Notes: generated by a model not told the origin, from the letters alone. 62,000 bases of DNA from Phoronis australis (GCA_002633005.1 NMRA01000376.1:155564-217563); one strand, 5' to 3'. Positions 43,816 to 57,753 are shown, numbered from the stretch's first letter. Program-made: numbers and translations.

Positions 43816-45562
43816 CCACTGACGTCGCTGCGTCGTTTCTCACCTTCTTCACAGGTTAACGCCGACACCTCTCGGCAAGGTGAATTCGAGCGTATAAGAG
43901 ACGATGTGGATATAGACCGATTAAGACGGTAAAAAGGACTAATTAAATCGGGTGGCATTCTCCTTTATGGAAAACGTCCAGCTGAGGCATACATAGAGAC
44001 AATCCGACACATTCCTCATTTAGTCCAAAGACTTGTTTTGCATTACACTTGCACTCGCTTGTGCGATGCCTTATAAGTGTCTCCATATAAAAACCAATAG
44101 GTAGAGTCTGTACCCAAAATCACATATTTTGGGACTTAGCACGTGAGTTTGGTTTAGTGAGATGTTGAAGAATTTCGATTTTTAAGAATTCTCATCCATT
44201 ATTTCTCTTTTTTATGACATGTACCTTCATTTTGCAACAAAATTGGGCATCGAAGTAGATATGTTTGAATGCATTTTACTAGCATGTATAGCAAGCTGAT
44301 AACAAGTGAATAATACAGTTTTAAAGGACTATGGTTGACTAATTTAATGTCATAACTTTCAAAATTCATTTTCAAATTTGTATGTTTTGATTTTGTGTGG
44401 CAAAAACGGCCATTTTGCAGGTTTTCACTGAAGCCATTTTAGGCCAACTTTGGCACTCTGTAGCAGCCATATTCCACCTTTTCAAAAACTGACTTTATAA
44501 TGATTTGTTTAGTCATTCCTTACCTCTTCATAATCTAAAATAAAAAAATCTTTTCTCTCCAGTAGTTTTTGCTTACGAAGCATTACATCAGCTGCACTTT
44601 GTCCTATTTGCCTGTTCTAAGTTGACTCAACCACCAATAGGGGGCCTCTTGAAAAGTGTAATTAGCTTACAAAAACGACATGAAAACATGTATTTTAGAG
44701 AAAAATCAGACAGCACTATTAATTACCGTTCTCTTAAAACCTCGCTGATGATTATTGCTTATTACAAAAATTATGTACATCAAATGTGACTGGCATGCGT
44801 GCTTCGTCCTAAGATGTTACGGTCTCTGCTTCGTCTAAATGATAGATGGCGTCGCTGTTTATTTACATGGTGACTGGACGCGACTACCAGCAGAATCTGC
44901 CTTACTCGTGTTTTTTATCTTCGTTGTAAGAGCCACTGGCATAGGAAGAGAGGCACTTAAGGGGGTTATGACCCTCAGTTCAGTGCAAAACACTCGGTCA
45001 AAACTATTGTAATTTAGCGTTCATGTTGTAATGTCCCCGTAGGTTGCTACGAATTTTAATCTCCACACCGGTCGCCGGCCACCCCAGCATTGAATATTTC
45101 TGACAGTGCGATCATTAAGGGTATAAAAAGGCATACATTCAAGGTCAAGAGAAAACAATTCATGCAACACCATTTTATTAATGACTCAGTTCATGACAGA
45201 CATTAGGTAAACACATTTCAACACAATGGTCTGGACTTCATAGCAAACATACCCAGTGACTGATTCTGTGCCATGGAAGGGGGGTCAGATACAGCCGGGC
45301 GCCTGCCGAAGGGGGGTGGGGGTGCTAAACAAGTGTCGTCCAAGGGGGGGCACCAGCCATCTGTTAACTGAGGGGTCACAAATTACACAGCTACCAATCG
45401 AGGTTGGGGGGCGCCATTTATATTAGTGAAGTGTCAACGAGGGCGGGCAAACGCTACGGCCACTGGACTGATTGTTGTCATTTCACCTCAACTACAAACT
45501 ACGATTAACTACGATAAAATAATATATAATACATGTGTATGCAATAGGAAACCAAAGTAGGG
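43816..45562. other. Gene-free stretch
   Basis: No gene was supported. A G-rich tract with several runs of five to seven G (45270-45420) stands out. Confidence 0.5.
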
Positions 45563-46000
45563 TCATTTAACTCCAACTGTGACACAACTGATCTTGTGGC
45601 TCAATTGAAGGTTACAGTTGCAGGTACCAATTCTGAGCCTGTCCAAACTAAGCCAATATCCACGGTGAACTGTTGAAATCAATACCTCGTTCAGAATTTC
45701 TTTGGGAAGATCCTGGGTGTTAATTAAGGTTACAGACACTTTCAGTTTGGGTGAAAACCGAGACCAAATTCTCTTCGGTGATTTGACTACCACGACTAGT
45801 CCTGCTCGGTCACAAATTTACCTATCCTGGCTAGTATACGAGCTCATACTCTGCCACGGCCTTGATTTATGCGGTACTTTCCAGCATTTCAAATGTTCTG
45901 AAGTGTCTTTAGCATGGCTGACTAAAGCCACAAATCGTTTGTGATAGCACTTGTTTGATGAAAATTCTCTAAACGAGCAGAAATGGCATTCGAACTTCAT
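45563..46000 (-). pseudogene. Finger-like Cys/His-rich coding relic
   Basis: From ATG at 46000 the minus strand reads MKFECHFCSFREFSSNKCYH, a Cys-x2-Cys-x11-His start like a degenerate C2H2 finger. A second weak finger-like stretch follows (LKCWKVPHKSRPWQ), then TAA at 45818. In a different frame 45793-45563 stays open with RIWSRFSPKLKVSVTL and DLPKEILNEVLI. The frame change and missing ligands suggest a dead copy of a repetitive finger-bearing gene. The family is not certain. Confidence 0.35.
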
Positions 46001-49000
46001 TCTGTCTTTAAGAACATGATAGCCTCAAACCAGTTTTTAGAAATAACAATTCTTACAAATTTAAACTTCAAAGGAATTTATTTCCATTTAGTTAGGGGTC
46101 ATTGAGTGCACAAAATTTGGCATTTAGATTTTTGTTAGGATACCTATCCGTGTACAAAAAATGAAGTTGTTTTGAATTTTGACGTATAGACTGATTTTTG
46201 AAAATCTACTGGTTTGTATGGACTCACTGCTTCTTAAAACTTACTATTCCAAATAATAATACAAGTATGAGGAGTCACCTTTCTTATCATGTTGAAAAGC
46301 GATGGACCCCACGTGTCAATTGAAACTCAGAGTATTGAACATCCGATTATCGTATGAAAGGGTGACATAATAATTCAACTCGCACTACCCCACAAATCCA
46401 TGAGGGCTCATCAGGTGAAAACAAAAGATGGCCGGGAGTCGCGAGATGATTTAGAAAAAGCTTAATAGATAACTTGCAACGTTATAGTTCGAAAGAACAA
46501 ATCACCAAGGTAAGTGAAGATATGTATGGAGTATCATTTATGTCTTATCTCCTGCAAGTTTCGTTAACCAATGAGACGAGTTTACTGGATTCAAAAATCC
46601 GTTATTTCAGTAATCACAGTTTTTTTCTAACAGGCGCGCATGGCTGAGCGTGTTGAAGCCACACTAGCGTGGCTGGGGTGGTCGTCGAGGCCACCTTTAT
46701 AAGAGGAAGCGGAAGCAAACGACGCTGTCGATTTTTTGAAACTTTATATAACGATAGATTTCTTTTTTTTAAGTGGGAGTGCGAATTGTTGTGAAGGTCA
46801 ATTGAACAAAACAGATGATGGCTATTTTGTAAGTCAGATATGTTTTGTAACAACAGTGAAGGTAGAATATTCCAAATTTCCATGCCTGAAAAGCGTACCT
46901 CGACAAGACGTCGAGCAAAGCCAGCACAAGTGAACACTGCGTTCGACTGACCCGCATGAATGAAGCTTGGAGTGTCAATGGGCTGGCATAATTTATGAAA
47001 GGGCTCAAAAGCTGGTATCGTGGATATGCCGCTGCCTGTAATGGTTCATTTGCTTCCGAAGACAATTGATATATATTGATCTATATGGCAACGATTTCAG
47101 AGAAATATGAACAAACCACATCGTGGAGAATCTGTTGTAGTAACAGTCGCTTGTAAAGGACTTCCGCCACTGATAGTGGTTTTGCCTTTGGCGGTCTTCG
47201 CGGCAACGGTAACTACGGTAGGCGTGGCGTTCACGCAACTATCCATTGTACATACTGACAAAAAAAACTTCGTTATGGCAACTAATAGTGTATTATAAAA
47301 CTTTCCAAGCACAAAGTACAAAGTAGAAAAATTCTGTCGAATTTGTAGCACACCCAACACTAATTTTTCCTAAACCAGCATTTACGACAAATTTGCGAAG
47401 TTGTGTCGATTTATGGCTATTTTTTACTTATTACCACTATGCTTTAGTAGCCAGACTAAATTGGTCTGCAAAACACTGTTTCTTGTCCAAACCTCTCGGA
47501 AAGTGTCAGAAATGAGTTTCTTTGTCATTGAAGAAGTTAATTTAAACCCTTCCATGCGGTGCTGGCCTCTGGTGGCAAGCGCCATATAGATTCATTACAT
47601 TAGAAATCCGTATTGGTTGCTTGCGGTAAACAGTGTTGTACTCCTGTCAAACAACGTATATATTGATTTATGTAAGCAGGTTTTAGAAAATGTTAGGTAT
47701 CTTTAATCTACTGCGAGGGGTGGACTGATTTAACCATTTTTTGTATATGCAAATGTTCACTTGTGGTATTATTAATTGTTGTATGTCGATAGTCAACTCA
47801 CGTCTGGTGAGCTTCGGGCTTTCAAAGCCTGAAATGTGTGCTTCAGTTTAGTGAGTAGGCGTTGCGTACCTAATTCTGGAGATAAACTACAGTGTATGTC
47901 ATGTAAGGTATTCAGATATTGACAAAGAATATTGTCTTATCAGTTCAATAGTCCATCGCTTTAAAACAAATAAAATTCTGCTCCGTGACTCACATATGAA
48001 CAATAACTAACATCAAACGTTCTTTGTTGATATAAGATTTGGATTTGGATTTCAAATAAACAAGATTTAGTAACTGGAGAAAAATTTCATGCTCAAGAAC
48101 AGCTGTCCTAAAAAGATTTTTCGCAACAACAACGGAACTCGTTTCTGCGATGTGCAATAGGTGTCACTAACGTATGATGTAAATTATTTTCAAATCTGAG
48201 ACCACTCAATTGTTCATAGCCTGAGCGAAATGGCAGTTCATGTGAGTTTCAGAAACTCCGATTTCAAAAGTCCAGAAGTTGTTTGGTGAAACAACATTTG
48301 AACTTCCCCATTATTGTGTAATTTTTGGGCATATGGTCTCACATCGAGAGTGACACGCTTACATTACGTGTACCTAGTGCTTTCCATTTTGTCACCAAGG
48401 CCATCTTTGACAAAATCTATTGGTTTGCATTACCTACCGGTTTTTTACCTTCTCTGTGACCTGGGTACATGTATTTTACCATGCAGATGAAAGGCGTGGT
48501 CTCAAGTTTGTTGGCGATGTAGTTGAGGAAATTCTTAAAATTTAGTGTTCGAAGAAGTTTGAGCCTTCGTAGCTCAAACGCTGCGACGGCAGTAGGAGGA
48601 TTTAGTGGAGGGCGAAGCCAATGTAGGCGTATCCTCGCCCCATTCCGGTTGACACCAGTTTCTTCTACCAGTTCGAAGAAAGTACTACGAACGAAATGAA
48701 CTTATCGACGTTATTTCAAAATCATTGCCGTTGTGGGAATTAACCAAGCCAACTTCGTTACTTATGAGTCGGCTCTAAATTATCGCAACAACAGATGGTC
48801 GCAAATCGGGGCCACAGACCAACAAGGTCACCTGAAGGATTGTGAACTATTTTGTTTGTGTAGAGCTTTTAACGTGTTAACTGGTGTGTTTAATTCCACA
48901 TTAATACATTACAGTATCGCACCTTCTGTTTGTTAATTACTTACATTAACTTGAAAAACTACACAGGTACTTAACTGCACGTCATTTACACTAATGCATA

Positions 49001-49935
49001 GTTTACTCTACAATTAAAGACACACTCGTTAAAGGATGGAGTGTCTGTATTTAGCGATGTCGTAACAGTCAAAAAGCTTAACTGGTGTTAATTAAACTCG
49101 GTGTCGGTCAAGAAATTGTTTAATGAGCGAATGATGGCTGGACACTAAATGATTGATTGTGTGAATTAATATCATTAATAAGGTTGTGTCGAGCCCTTCA
49201 GAGTAAATTTACTATACAAGTGTTACCGACATTAGGAACAAATGTGTTGTACAATGTACACGTAACGGTGTGGAGTTCAGTGTCTCGTAGCTCAGAATCG
49301 TTGCATCCAAAAACATACCATGCATTCAAATTGAAATTTGAAAGCTGGTGGTTTTTAATCGTTTGTTCTCTACCACTTTAGAACAATACAGAAACTGAAC
49401 CACTTAAACACACAAAAAGTCTTCGTGCTCTGGATCTCTGCCTCAGTCAACGCATCATTGTCTGGGGTGCTGAACAGATGTTGTGTCGCGCCACCTGTTG
49501 TGATCAGGAAACGCTTCAGAGTGACGAACATGCCGTTAATGAGACGACACTGCGGTGACATGTGTTCAAATTGTACGCAATTACCGTCAAACTAATGCAA
49601 AACATCCACCAGCTTTGTGAATCTCAGCACCCCCGACGACGAGCTACAAGAGAACCGACGCAGTCGGTGTTAAATTATACATGATTGCATTCCTATACCG
49701 TGTTCTACGATGACGTAACAGGCCCAATTAACACAGCTACCTGTACAGAAGACACAGATTTGTTTATGTTGTGACACAATGGGTGCAATGAGATGGCTAA
49801 TCACTGGTGTCCCACGCGCTCAGACATTATGGAGACCATAAAGTGGCCTATTAATAGAGCTGTAGCGTCTCGCACACCTACATTGTACCATTAGGCTGTG
49901 CAGTGATAAATGCGTGATTGGGGGTTTCGTTTCAG
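46001..49935. other. Gene-free stretch
   Basis: Only short ORFs with no recognisable domain. Nothing else is supported. Confidence 0.45.
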
Positions 49936-50133
49936 TTTGGAATGATAAGGGGTCCGCTGAAGTTAGGTTCGGTGTTGCTAATGTTTTGTAACATGGTTAC
50001 ACACTGTGCAGTGCGTAATTTCGTTGAATATCCTTCAAGTTTCTGGGATAAGCGAGACCACGAAGTAAGTGAAACCCCGAAACGAAAACGCAAAGCTAAA
50101 AAAAAACACCAGAGGCAATATCTGAGATGGTAA
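49936..50133 (+). CDS. Possible terminal exon, unrecognised
   Basis: After an acceptor-like TTTCGTTTCAG there are 65 open codons, starting FGMIRGPLKLGSVLLMFCNM and ending in a very basic tail (PKRKRKAKKKHQRQYLRW) before TAA. A poly-A-type AATAAA lies at about 50629. No partner exon was found upstream. It may be chance. Confidence 0.2.
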   Translation, partial: FGMIRGPLKLGSVLLMFCNMVTHCAVRNFVEYPSSFWDKRDHEVSETPKRKRKAKKKHQRQYLRW

Positions 50134-52044
50134 AATACTTTCACGAGAGGGAAAAATACCAGCTCTTCCTATAAAGAAAAGTCCTTTCTGATCAGTTCAG
50201 CCGATTTCGTAAAGCTAAATGTTATGGTTGCCCAGGCCCTACAATGGAGACTTAAGACTCAATGAAGTTATTGAGAGTAATGATAATTCAGATTTTATTT
50301 ACTAATTTTATTCATTTATTTCACATATTTATCTCTTCATTAAGTAATCATATCACTCCATATGTTCATCTTGTTCATCTCTTATTCACCTCCAAGTAAT
50401 TTTCTCACTAACATAATCCCATCTTATTTTCTATAATTATATTATACTGCTTGTCATTCATTCTTAAATGTATAACTTTTTTGTATAGACGACCATAGAA
50501 ATAAGTTTTTAATTTTTTGGTGTAACCCTTCAACATACATGTTCTTCTTTATTTAGTTTAATTTTAATTATTTACTTATAATTTGTGTTTTTAAGGTTTC
50601 TTTGTTATTGTGCATTTGTGTTATCTAATAAACAAATCGAATTATAACTTAATGCGTCCGACCTTTCTGACAAAGCAGACAAGCTCCCAACTCGCTAATA
50701 AGACTAAAGGTACTTATTTCACCCAGCTTATGCCGAGGCGATATTTATTTTTATTATGTTAGGTTTCTCTATTATGTAAAAGGGACTACGTTTACTCAAG
50801 CCAATGGGTCCGAATATAGGGTTACTGACACCGCCTATGGAATATTTTCCGGGGGCGTGGGTTAGGATTTTGTAATGCAGGATTACTGTTTACATGTTCT
50901 GCACTGGGGTTTAGGGGATCGTAGCTGGAATCGCTTCCATCCCTCACACAAGCCGCTACAAAATAGCAAGCTTTCTACAATCTTGTGAACACTTCTAACA
51001 GAAATGAATTGCTTTTTCAAAAAAGTGCGCTAACGTAACTATTGTGTCTTTTGGTTTTAAGACAGTCTCTTTATCTGCTGTACAGTTTCGATAAAAACTA
51101 AAGGTGTGAATTTGAACAAAATTCTTTAAGGGGATAATACACCACGTTTTGGTGATTGTTTGCTCTCACTACCTCTGTAGACAATTTAAGCAGCGTTCAA
51201 AAACTCTGTCTTCACTCTGTCGAAAAATAGATTTATTTCTTCGAGACGTGCTGTCTCTCCTCACAGTCGTCCATTAACTCGGCCTAAGCGTTAGTAACGC
51301 TTGCCAAATAATTATAGTTTGCAAAGAAATTAAACTTTAAGGAATGTCGAACGTCTATAGAGCATTATTTTGTTTCAAAGATTTAAATGTTAAGTCGGCG
51401 TTAATATACATTGTACGTTAATAGAGGCATCCTGTTTTAGATGCTAATAAGCTTAAACTTTATTTGACGAGGTCAGTGGCTACATGCTTATTTAAGATGT
51501 TGCTTACACGAAATGGCCTGTTTGTCTCTTTTGTTGTTTTGTCAGTCAATTTTTTATATCCGAGAGCGCGCTCAGTTAAAATTGGTAAAATGAGTTCCCG
51601 TTAATATCGTGGCGAAAAGTCATTTCACCTCATGGCTTTGACTGTTTTCAGTACATACACGTGACAAGCTTTTTGGCCCGGAGCCCCTCCACGTTACTAG
51701 CCATCTCGTAAAGCATGGAATGGGAATAGTTTGTATAGTTATCACTCAATTTCATCATGATCGAGTTAAGTGAGTAATCATTTCATATGGTTATTTGCTG
51801 TCCTCTGTTATTAGAATTAATGTAAATCACAAATGTGCATCGTAAAACAATTATGTCATGATAAATTATTTAATCTCTGGCCACGTTTGGCACGAGTGCA
51901 AGTTTTTACGATTTGCGGGTCGAGTTTCCGTGCGTACGCTCGATAAGGTCACTCGGAACATCTCGGGTAGTCTACTTTCTTAGCCCCAAATTATCCATTG
52001 GGGGTGTTTCCTATCTGCGCATGTGCGAAAGTCAATTCACGATT
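50134..52044. other. Gene-free AT-rich stretch
   Basis: T-rich sequence at 50280-50640 followed by unremarkable DNA. Nothing is supported. Confidence 0.45.
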
Positions 52045-52648
52045 CTCGCTAATTCCCTCCGTGTAGAGATCACACGCAGGTACCAATCGGTAGCACGCGC
52101 TTTATCACTGGTTGATGTAACTTCGGCAGTCATTGGTTAGCTTTACATGAAAGTGAGAAAATGGGGGACTGTGAACGACTTTTAGCCTTGTCATGCAAGG
52201 GGCGTAACACCAACCCAATTTCGTTTCTGCAGTAATGTTTGATAGCCGCGTCCTACATTCATGTACAATAAACAAACATCTGGACCATTTAACTGGTGTG
52301 TTATTCATACTATATGAATACAGGACAGCAACGTAAACAAAAGTCAGCGACAGTAGAAAGATGCACTCCGAAAAGGCACAACCACAATTTTCTGGGATTT
52401 GCATTTCTTGAACATGAATTTTAAGCACCGATTTGTCTGTACAACCACAGATACTCGTTAGTCTATGGTACAAAAGACCACATTTACACATCCTCCATCA
52501 GTCATGCCAATTTGTTTGCGCAAAGCGCTACTTGTTGAGAATTCGATCAGCCAATCAGAAACGCCGGTGCAAAAAAAAAATTCCCGAGGAAAATTAAATG
52601 ATACCTGCGTGCTGTCTGCCACCTAGCGGCACGCAGGGAACTAGCGAG
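52045..52648. mobile_element. Non-autonomous inverted-repeat transposon (MITE), copy 2
   Basis: The reverse complement of the element at 1-563. The right end is GCACGCAGGGAACTAGCGAG and the left end a decayed CTCGCTAATTCCCTCCGTGT. The interior shares GGCAGTCATTGGTTAGCTTT and GACTGTGAACGA with copy 1. It is about 604 bp. The 128-codon minus-strand ORF inside is a by-product of the element. No target duplication is obvious. Confidence 0.85.
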
Positions 52649-54537
52649 TCCACTATTTCGAGCTGAGCATGCGCAACGCCGGCGCAATCGCGTGGTCAAA
52701 AACTATGTAGAACAAACAAACTGATTTTTTACATTGCACTCTATGAAGACCGACAATAAAATGCAGATCTCTCTTCAAGTAGCGAGTAAACGTCGGAAAT
52801 AGCACTTAATGATAAATTTTCGCCATCAGTCCTTGAATACTGCAGGGTGGTTTGGACACAGAAATAGTGTGCAGATTATTCATGAAGTTAGTTTTATCTC
52901 CCAGATCTCTGCTTCCCTGGTCAGCCGATGCCGGGGTGATCGGCGACAGCAACAATTTGAAATTGCAAAATTTGAAGACTTGTCTTCTCTTTGGATCGAG
53001 AGCTAACTAACAGTATGAATACTGATTTTGGGATGGACTTTGTGAAAACGTGACTAGCCTTGTAAATTGTTGGTTTAATATTAAAATCATCGGCATTTTT
53101 AAATGAGCTTCAAAATCCTCTGGAAGAAAAATGAGTTTGCCTTCTGAAGATTTTGGGACTGTCATTATAGCAACCTTTTAACAATCTCGTCGATATCCTT
53201 GTGTAGGAAACGCACGTGAATTGGTTTGTTTACGCTACCACCTAGATAAACATTCCAGATGGTGGACGAATCCCGCGTGGACTCGTGTCAATGTCAAAAC
53301 ATAACATTGAATGAAACAGTTTGTCGCTATACAAGCATTGTCATGATAAAATTATCTTCTGCAGATAAGAACTGATTTCTGGTCAAGGAAAGAACTGGCA
53401 AATCGTTGCTGTTGTGGGCATAACTCTGAATCATCGGCTGCACTTGACAGTTTCGTCGGTTTCGCCTGGCCAACGGGCTGAGAAATTTGATTCACCTGTA
53501 ATCCGAAAATCGTCAACGAGAATCAATCAGATGTCTTATCCAGTTGACTCGGCGGATTCGGCGAAGTCAACCAAGTTCAGCCATTAAAATTGACACCGCA
53601 TCCTCATATGTTATGCGCCGAACGTAGTATATAACCAGTCACCGGCCAATTGGCGAAACCGACTCGACCGCGAGTCGGCTCATTAACAACTGCCAAACAG
53701 CATACGTTTACTTCGTTAGACAACACTGGCGTGTGTTTTCTTCTCTAGAGTCCACATTCCGCATTCTGAGACAAAAAAGCATGAAGTCATCTTGTAATAT
53801 TGAGCAACCAAAGTAATGCCAAGCGATTTTTTTCTGCTTTTGGAAACTCCTTGACAGTTCTGGGTGAGCAGACTCGGATGAGATGGTTTCGCCACCTGGT
53901 GACTGAACAATATGTCCTTGAAGAAGTAGAATGATATTATGACAGTAGGCTACAGCCGAATGCAGCGACCTCAGTCAACTTATTTGCTACCTGTTTTACG
54001 TTTTCTTTTTCATTTTACAGATCTTAATGTTATGCGTCTAAATATCAAAACTTGATAAATTCTAGAAATCAGTGACCTTATGAAAACATAAGTAATCAAA
54101 TATGATGTTTAAGAAGATACAACCCAACAGATGTTGTATTTCCCACAAACTAAAAGTAGACCCAGGTTCGTTAAAACGCAAGATCACGTAAAGACTACGT
54201 ACTTGAGATATAGCCACACGTTGCAACCGAGGCACGTGGTTGCACTTGGGTTTCTCGCAGGTGTCTACGGAACGTAAACTTCGTCGCGTGTCCTGCTGTT
54301 ACACCAAGGCCAGAGTAAGGCCAACGACGTGTTTACGATGTTCGCTGCCAGGTGAATACAAACTAAAACGTCCGGCGAAATTCATTTGCTGTTCGCGAGA
54401 TATTTCATTGTATATTTGTAGTCGTTTGTCGAGAAATCAGAAAATGGGATTTTGTGAAGAAACTGGGTGAAATTAACTACTTCTCTCGATATTAGTATGA
54501 GGCTAAGTCATTGTCATTGTTTAAATGTACAACTAAA
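52649..54537. other. Gene-free stretch
   Basis: Short ORFs only; no domain, RNA or repeat was recognised. Confidence 0.45.
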
Positions 54538-54651
54538 TACCCGTCACTACATCTACATACCCGTCGCTACGTCTACATACCCGCCGCTACGTCTACATAA
54601 CCGTCGCTACGTCTACATACCCGTCGCTACGTCTGCATACCCGTCACGGTG
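54538..54651 (+). repeat. 20-bp minisatellite, about 5.7 units
   Basis: The unit is TACCCGTCGCTACGTCTACA, with one- or two-base variants per copy. Confidence 0.92.
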
Positions 54652-55604
54652 TATATAATCTTTTTCCACGCACAATAAACCTAACTATTTTTTATTACAT
54701 TAAATTTTCTTGTCACTTTTTAAAACTATGTAGCCCGAGTCCTTCTGTGCAAAATGGCATTGTCTGCACAATCGAAATTTAACTATTTTGTTTCATTCAT
54801 ACTTATACTCAGCCAAGTGATATCATGCATTTCGTTTTTGTCTGCCTCGCACGATCATGCCTTCATTTTTCAGGCGCGGGAAACTTAAGACCGTCATTGA
54901 GTTCTGTCTAATCATTTTCTACCTATTTTATGTCGTACCACATTTCACGGAACTCCATACGTCCAAATACGAAAATATGAAACATTTGGATTATTGGTGA
55001 ACTTATGAATCTTAACAATTAACTTAGCGTTGTTGCTGTGTTTACGAAATACCACTCCATAACACTGTTGATCTTGTGCACGTGCAGCATCCTGTCATCA
55101 ATCGACATTGGGGCTAAAGGTCACAGTGACGTATTTGGGCTCGTGGTTAGAAACGAATACTGCAAAACTTCAGTCGATGTTCGTGAGACATTTTGTGATG
55201 AATGTGTGGAGCATTGTTCAGGAATCTTAAAATAGTAACGTAATTGAGGTTTTGAGTAGAAATGGAGCGAAATTAATAACTGCTGGTGAAAGTATTCATT
55301 GCAAAAAATGGAACGCATTGATGGCTTTGAAATGGCTTACGCAAACGTAGGCCAATGAGGAGAAGATAAAAATTTATATTATACGTGTAGATGCGTCTGT
55401 ATCCGGAATCAGGTGTGCGTCAAAATGTGAAACACTTGAGTACAACCGAAGACAAACGTTTTAAAATATTATTCGAATGAGTGAAAACGTGACTTCTCAG
55501 TCCGTTACAAAATGGTAGACGTTGACATGTGCTCAATTCAACATCAACTAGAAGGACTAAGTAATATTTATTTTTGTAGTGACATTGCTGTACAGCCACA
55601 AGAA

Positions 55605-55631
55605 ACACACACGCGCGCGCACACACACACA

Positions 55632-55683
<52 letters not shown>

Positions 55684-55698
55684 CACACACACACACAC
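55605..55698. repeat. CA microsatellite
   Basis: About 45 CA-type dinucleotides with CG and GA interruptions. ORFs on both strands are artefacts. Confidence 0.97.
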
Positions 55699-55897
55699 GA
55701 ACGTACGCGAGAGCACACGCACGCATGAACGCACACACGTAGTAAAAGCTAACGCCATTGGCTTTTAAGTCGCTTTGAAATATGGTAGCAAAAATGTAAA
55801 AATACTAAGAACGCACAAAAGCAACACCCAGTTTACGAAATATCTTTGAAGAAAGCGCATTGTTTCGGATACAACAATGCGCATACGTATAGGCCCT

Positions 55898-56139
55898 CAG
55901 TGGCAGATCTACGTTTTCAGTAAGGGGGAGTTTAGGATTCGAGCGAATCCGAGGCGCATAGCGCCGAACGGAAGGAAGGTCGGGAGGGGGTTTCCCCCTC
56001 CCGTGTAAGATTTTTTGTGGTTTTTAGTAGCTGATTTCGTTTTTCTGGCGAATTTTTTTTTTCAATTTTTATTTTTGATCCTGTCTCGAGGGGGATTTGA
56101 ACCCCCTGAACGCCCTTCCTCCCTGTAGATCCGCCTCTG
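55898..56139. mobile_element. Short DNA transposon with CAGnGGCnGATC ends
   Basis: The left end CAGTGGCAGATCTAC and right end GTAGATCCGCCTCTG are inverted repeats. GCCCT directly flanks both sides (55893-55897 and 56140-56144) as a likely target duplication. The interior has a GGAGGGGGTTTCCCCCTCC hairpin and no ORF. Confidence 0.75.
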
Positions 56140-56974
56140 GCCCTACATACACGCTAATAACACTAAACAGGTGGGGGATAACATTCCAGCCCGACGACAT
56201 TTACATGAACTATAGGATATGTCAGCATGGTTGTAAATGGGACTGAGAGTTCATGACCGCAAGATATTTATAGAATTTTCGAAATAACGACTAATTTTAG
56301 TTGGGCACGACACCATATACCAAATCTTTCTCGTCAGAAATTATAACTCCACTTTCGAAGAATGTCAGTCTTGGAAGTGTGAAATGTCCAGGTGGCAGCT
56401 ATATGGATATGGCCTACTACAGGATTTCTGGTCTGTTGTCTTGATTGTTTTTTAATGTGAAAATCATTAGATAAAAATTGGCGATACATTTTAATGCAAG
56501 ATTAGTTAGGACTGTCTAAGGTGTTGAAAAGGATTGTGTAATCACTTGCTCGTGTGTGTGTGGATAGTAATTATGTTTTTGTGTGTGTCGTTTGGTTTCT
56601 TGAATTGTTGAAGTCCCATTTAGCTAATGTCAAAACCTAATGAGAATAGCAAGTTATGAATGTTTGTGAATGTGAATAAAGGAGAATGCCTGTAGGTTCT
56701 GAGCGAGTATATTTAAAACACCAAATCTTGGTTAGTGCTCATAAATTGGAGACTGACCGCGATAAAGTGTAAGTGGGTCAAATATGATTCATAAAATGTT
56801 AATGCTTAACATAAATAAGTGTTTGGCCGCTTTAACTAAGCTAAGATGTGAATAGTGCAGTTGTGCTTTAAACGTCACGAATTCATCTTTATTGGCAGAA
56901 ATTCTTTAAAGAAAGTTTGCTGATCTTGGAAATATGTCTAACAACTTGGGGTTGTGTAGCGTCTTGTCGGCAAG

Positions 56975-57230
56975 TCTGTTTATTTAGCCAAATGTCTACA
57001 AAACTATAGAAATCAACTCAGTCTGTAAAAGTATGAATTTTCTGAAAGTAGAAAGCCCTTGATCTTTAAATTCAGAAAAATGCTTATTTTTTGGCCTACA
57101 TTACCATGCCTTTTAGTAAAATTTAACAAAAAGAAAGGTACATTCATTGAATAACATGAACAAATTTTCTAAAATATGTAATTTCATTTTCGTTTTATGC
57201 AACTTTTGATTTTTCTTCTCATCAGTTTGT
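56975..57230 (+). repeat. Diverged dispersed repeat, copy 2
   Basis: Corresponds to 1060-1400 block by block (TTTATTTAGCCAAATGTCTA, AAAAAGAAAGGTACATTCA, TTTTATGCAACTTTTGAT). Confidence 0.55.
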
Positions 57231-57753
57231 GATCGACAATTGGAAACAGGTAGCATCTAATCAGCTTGTTTAGCAGACGATCGCCTGCGTAACACTTTCG
57301 GGATTTTTAACTAGAGGATGTGGATGCGCACACATCGATTTTCGCTATTTGAAAAGGTCAATTTATACCCCTACCAAAAACTGCATACTGTTCTTTGTTT
57401 AGTGCATAATTATGCGATTGTTTCAGTTTTACCGAAATTTCTTGTTTCAGCAATTTTCTTTTCGAATTGCACAGGCAAGTCGTTTTTTCATGCAGCAACG
57501 GCAAAGGTATAGCAGACACTAAACATTAATGCAAGTTATTTCAGCACATCCTGCACTATCCATGGTGCTCTGGAACGTGAAAACAAAAAAATGTAAAAAT
57601 AGATAACCTTCGCACTCAATATGACGTACTTGCTTACCCACATAATGGCAACATCATGGCAGCCTCATTCACAAGCACTGCTACGTCATGGTACAAGTAC
57701 AGAACACGTACATATACGGGTCAATGCTTTTCGCCGGATCATTTTCACCACAC

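Noticed and set aside
52105-52491. 128-codon minus-strand ORF
   Set aside because: It lies wholly inside MITE copy 2 and is not conserved as an ORF in copy 1.
55420-55758. ORFs of Cys-Val or His-Thr repeats on both strands
   Set aside because: Translation of the CA microsatellite.
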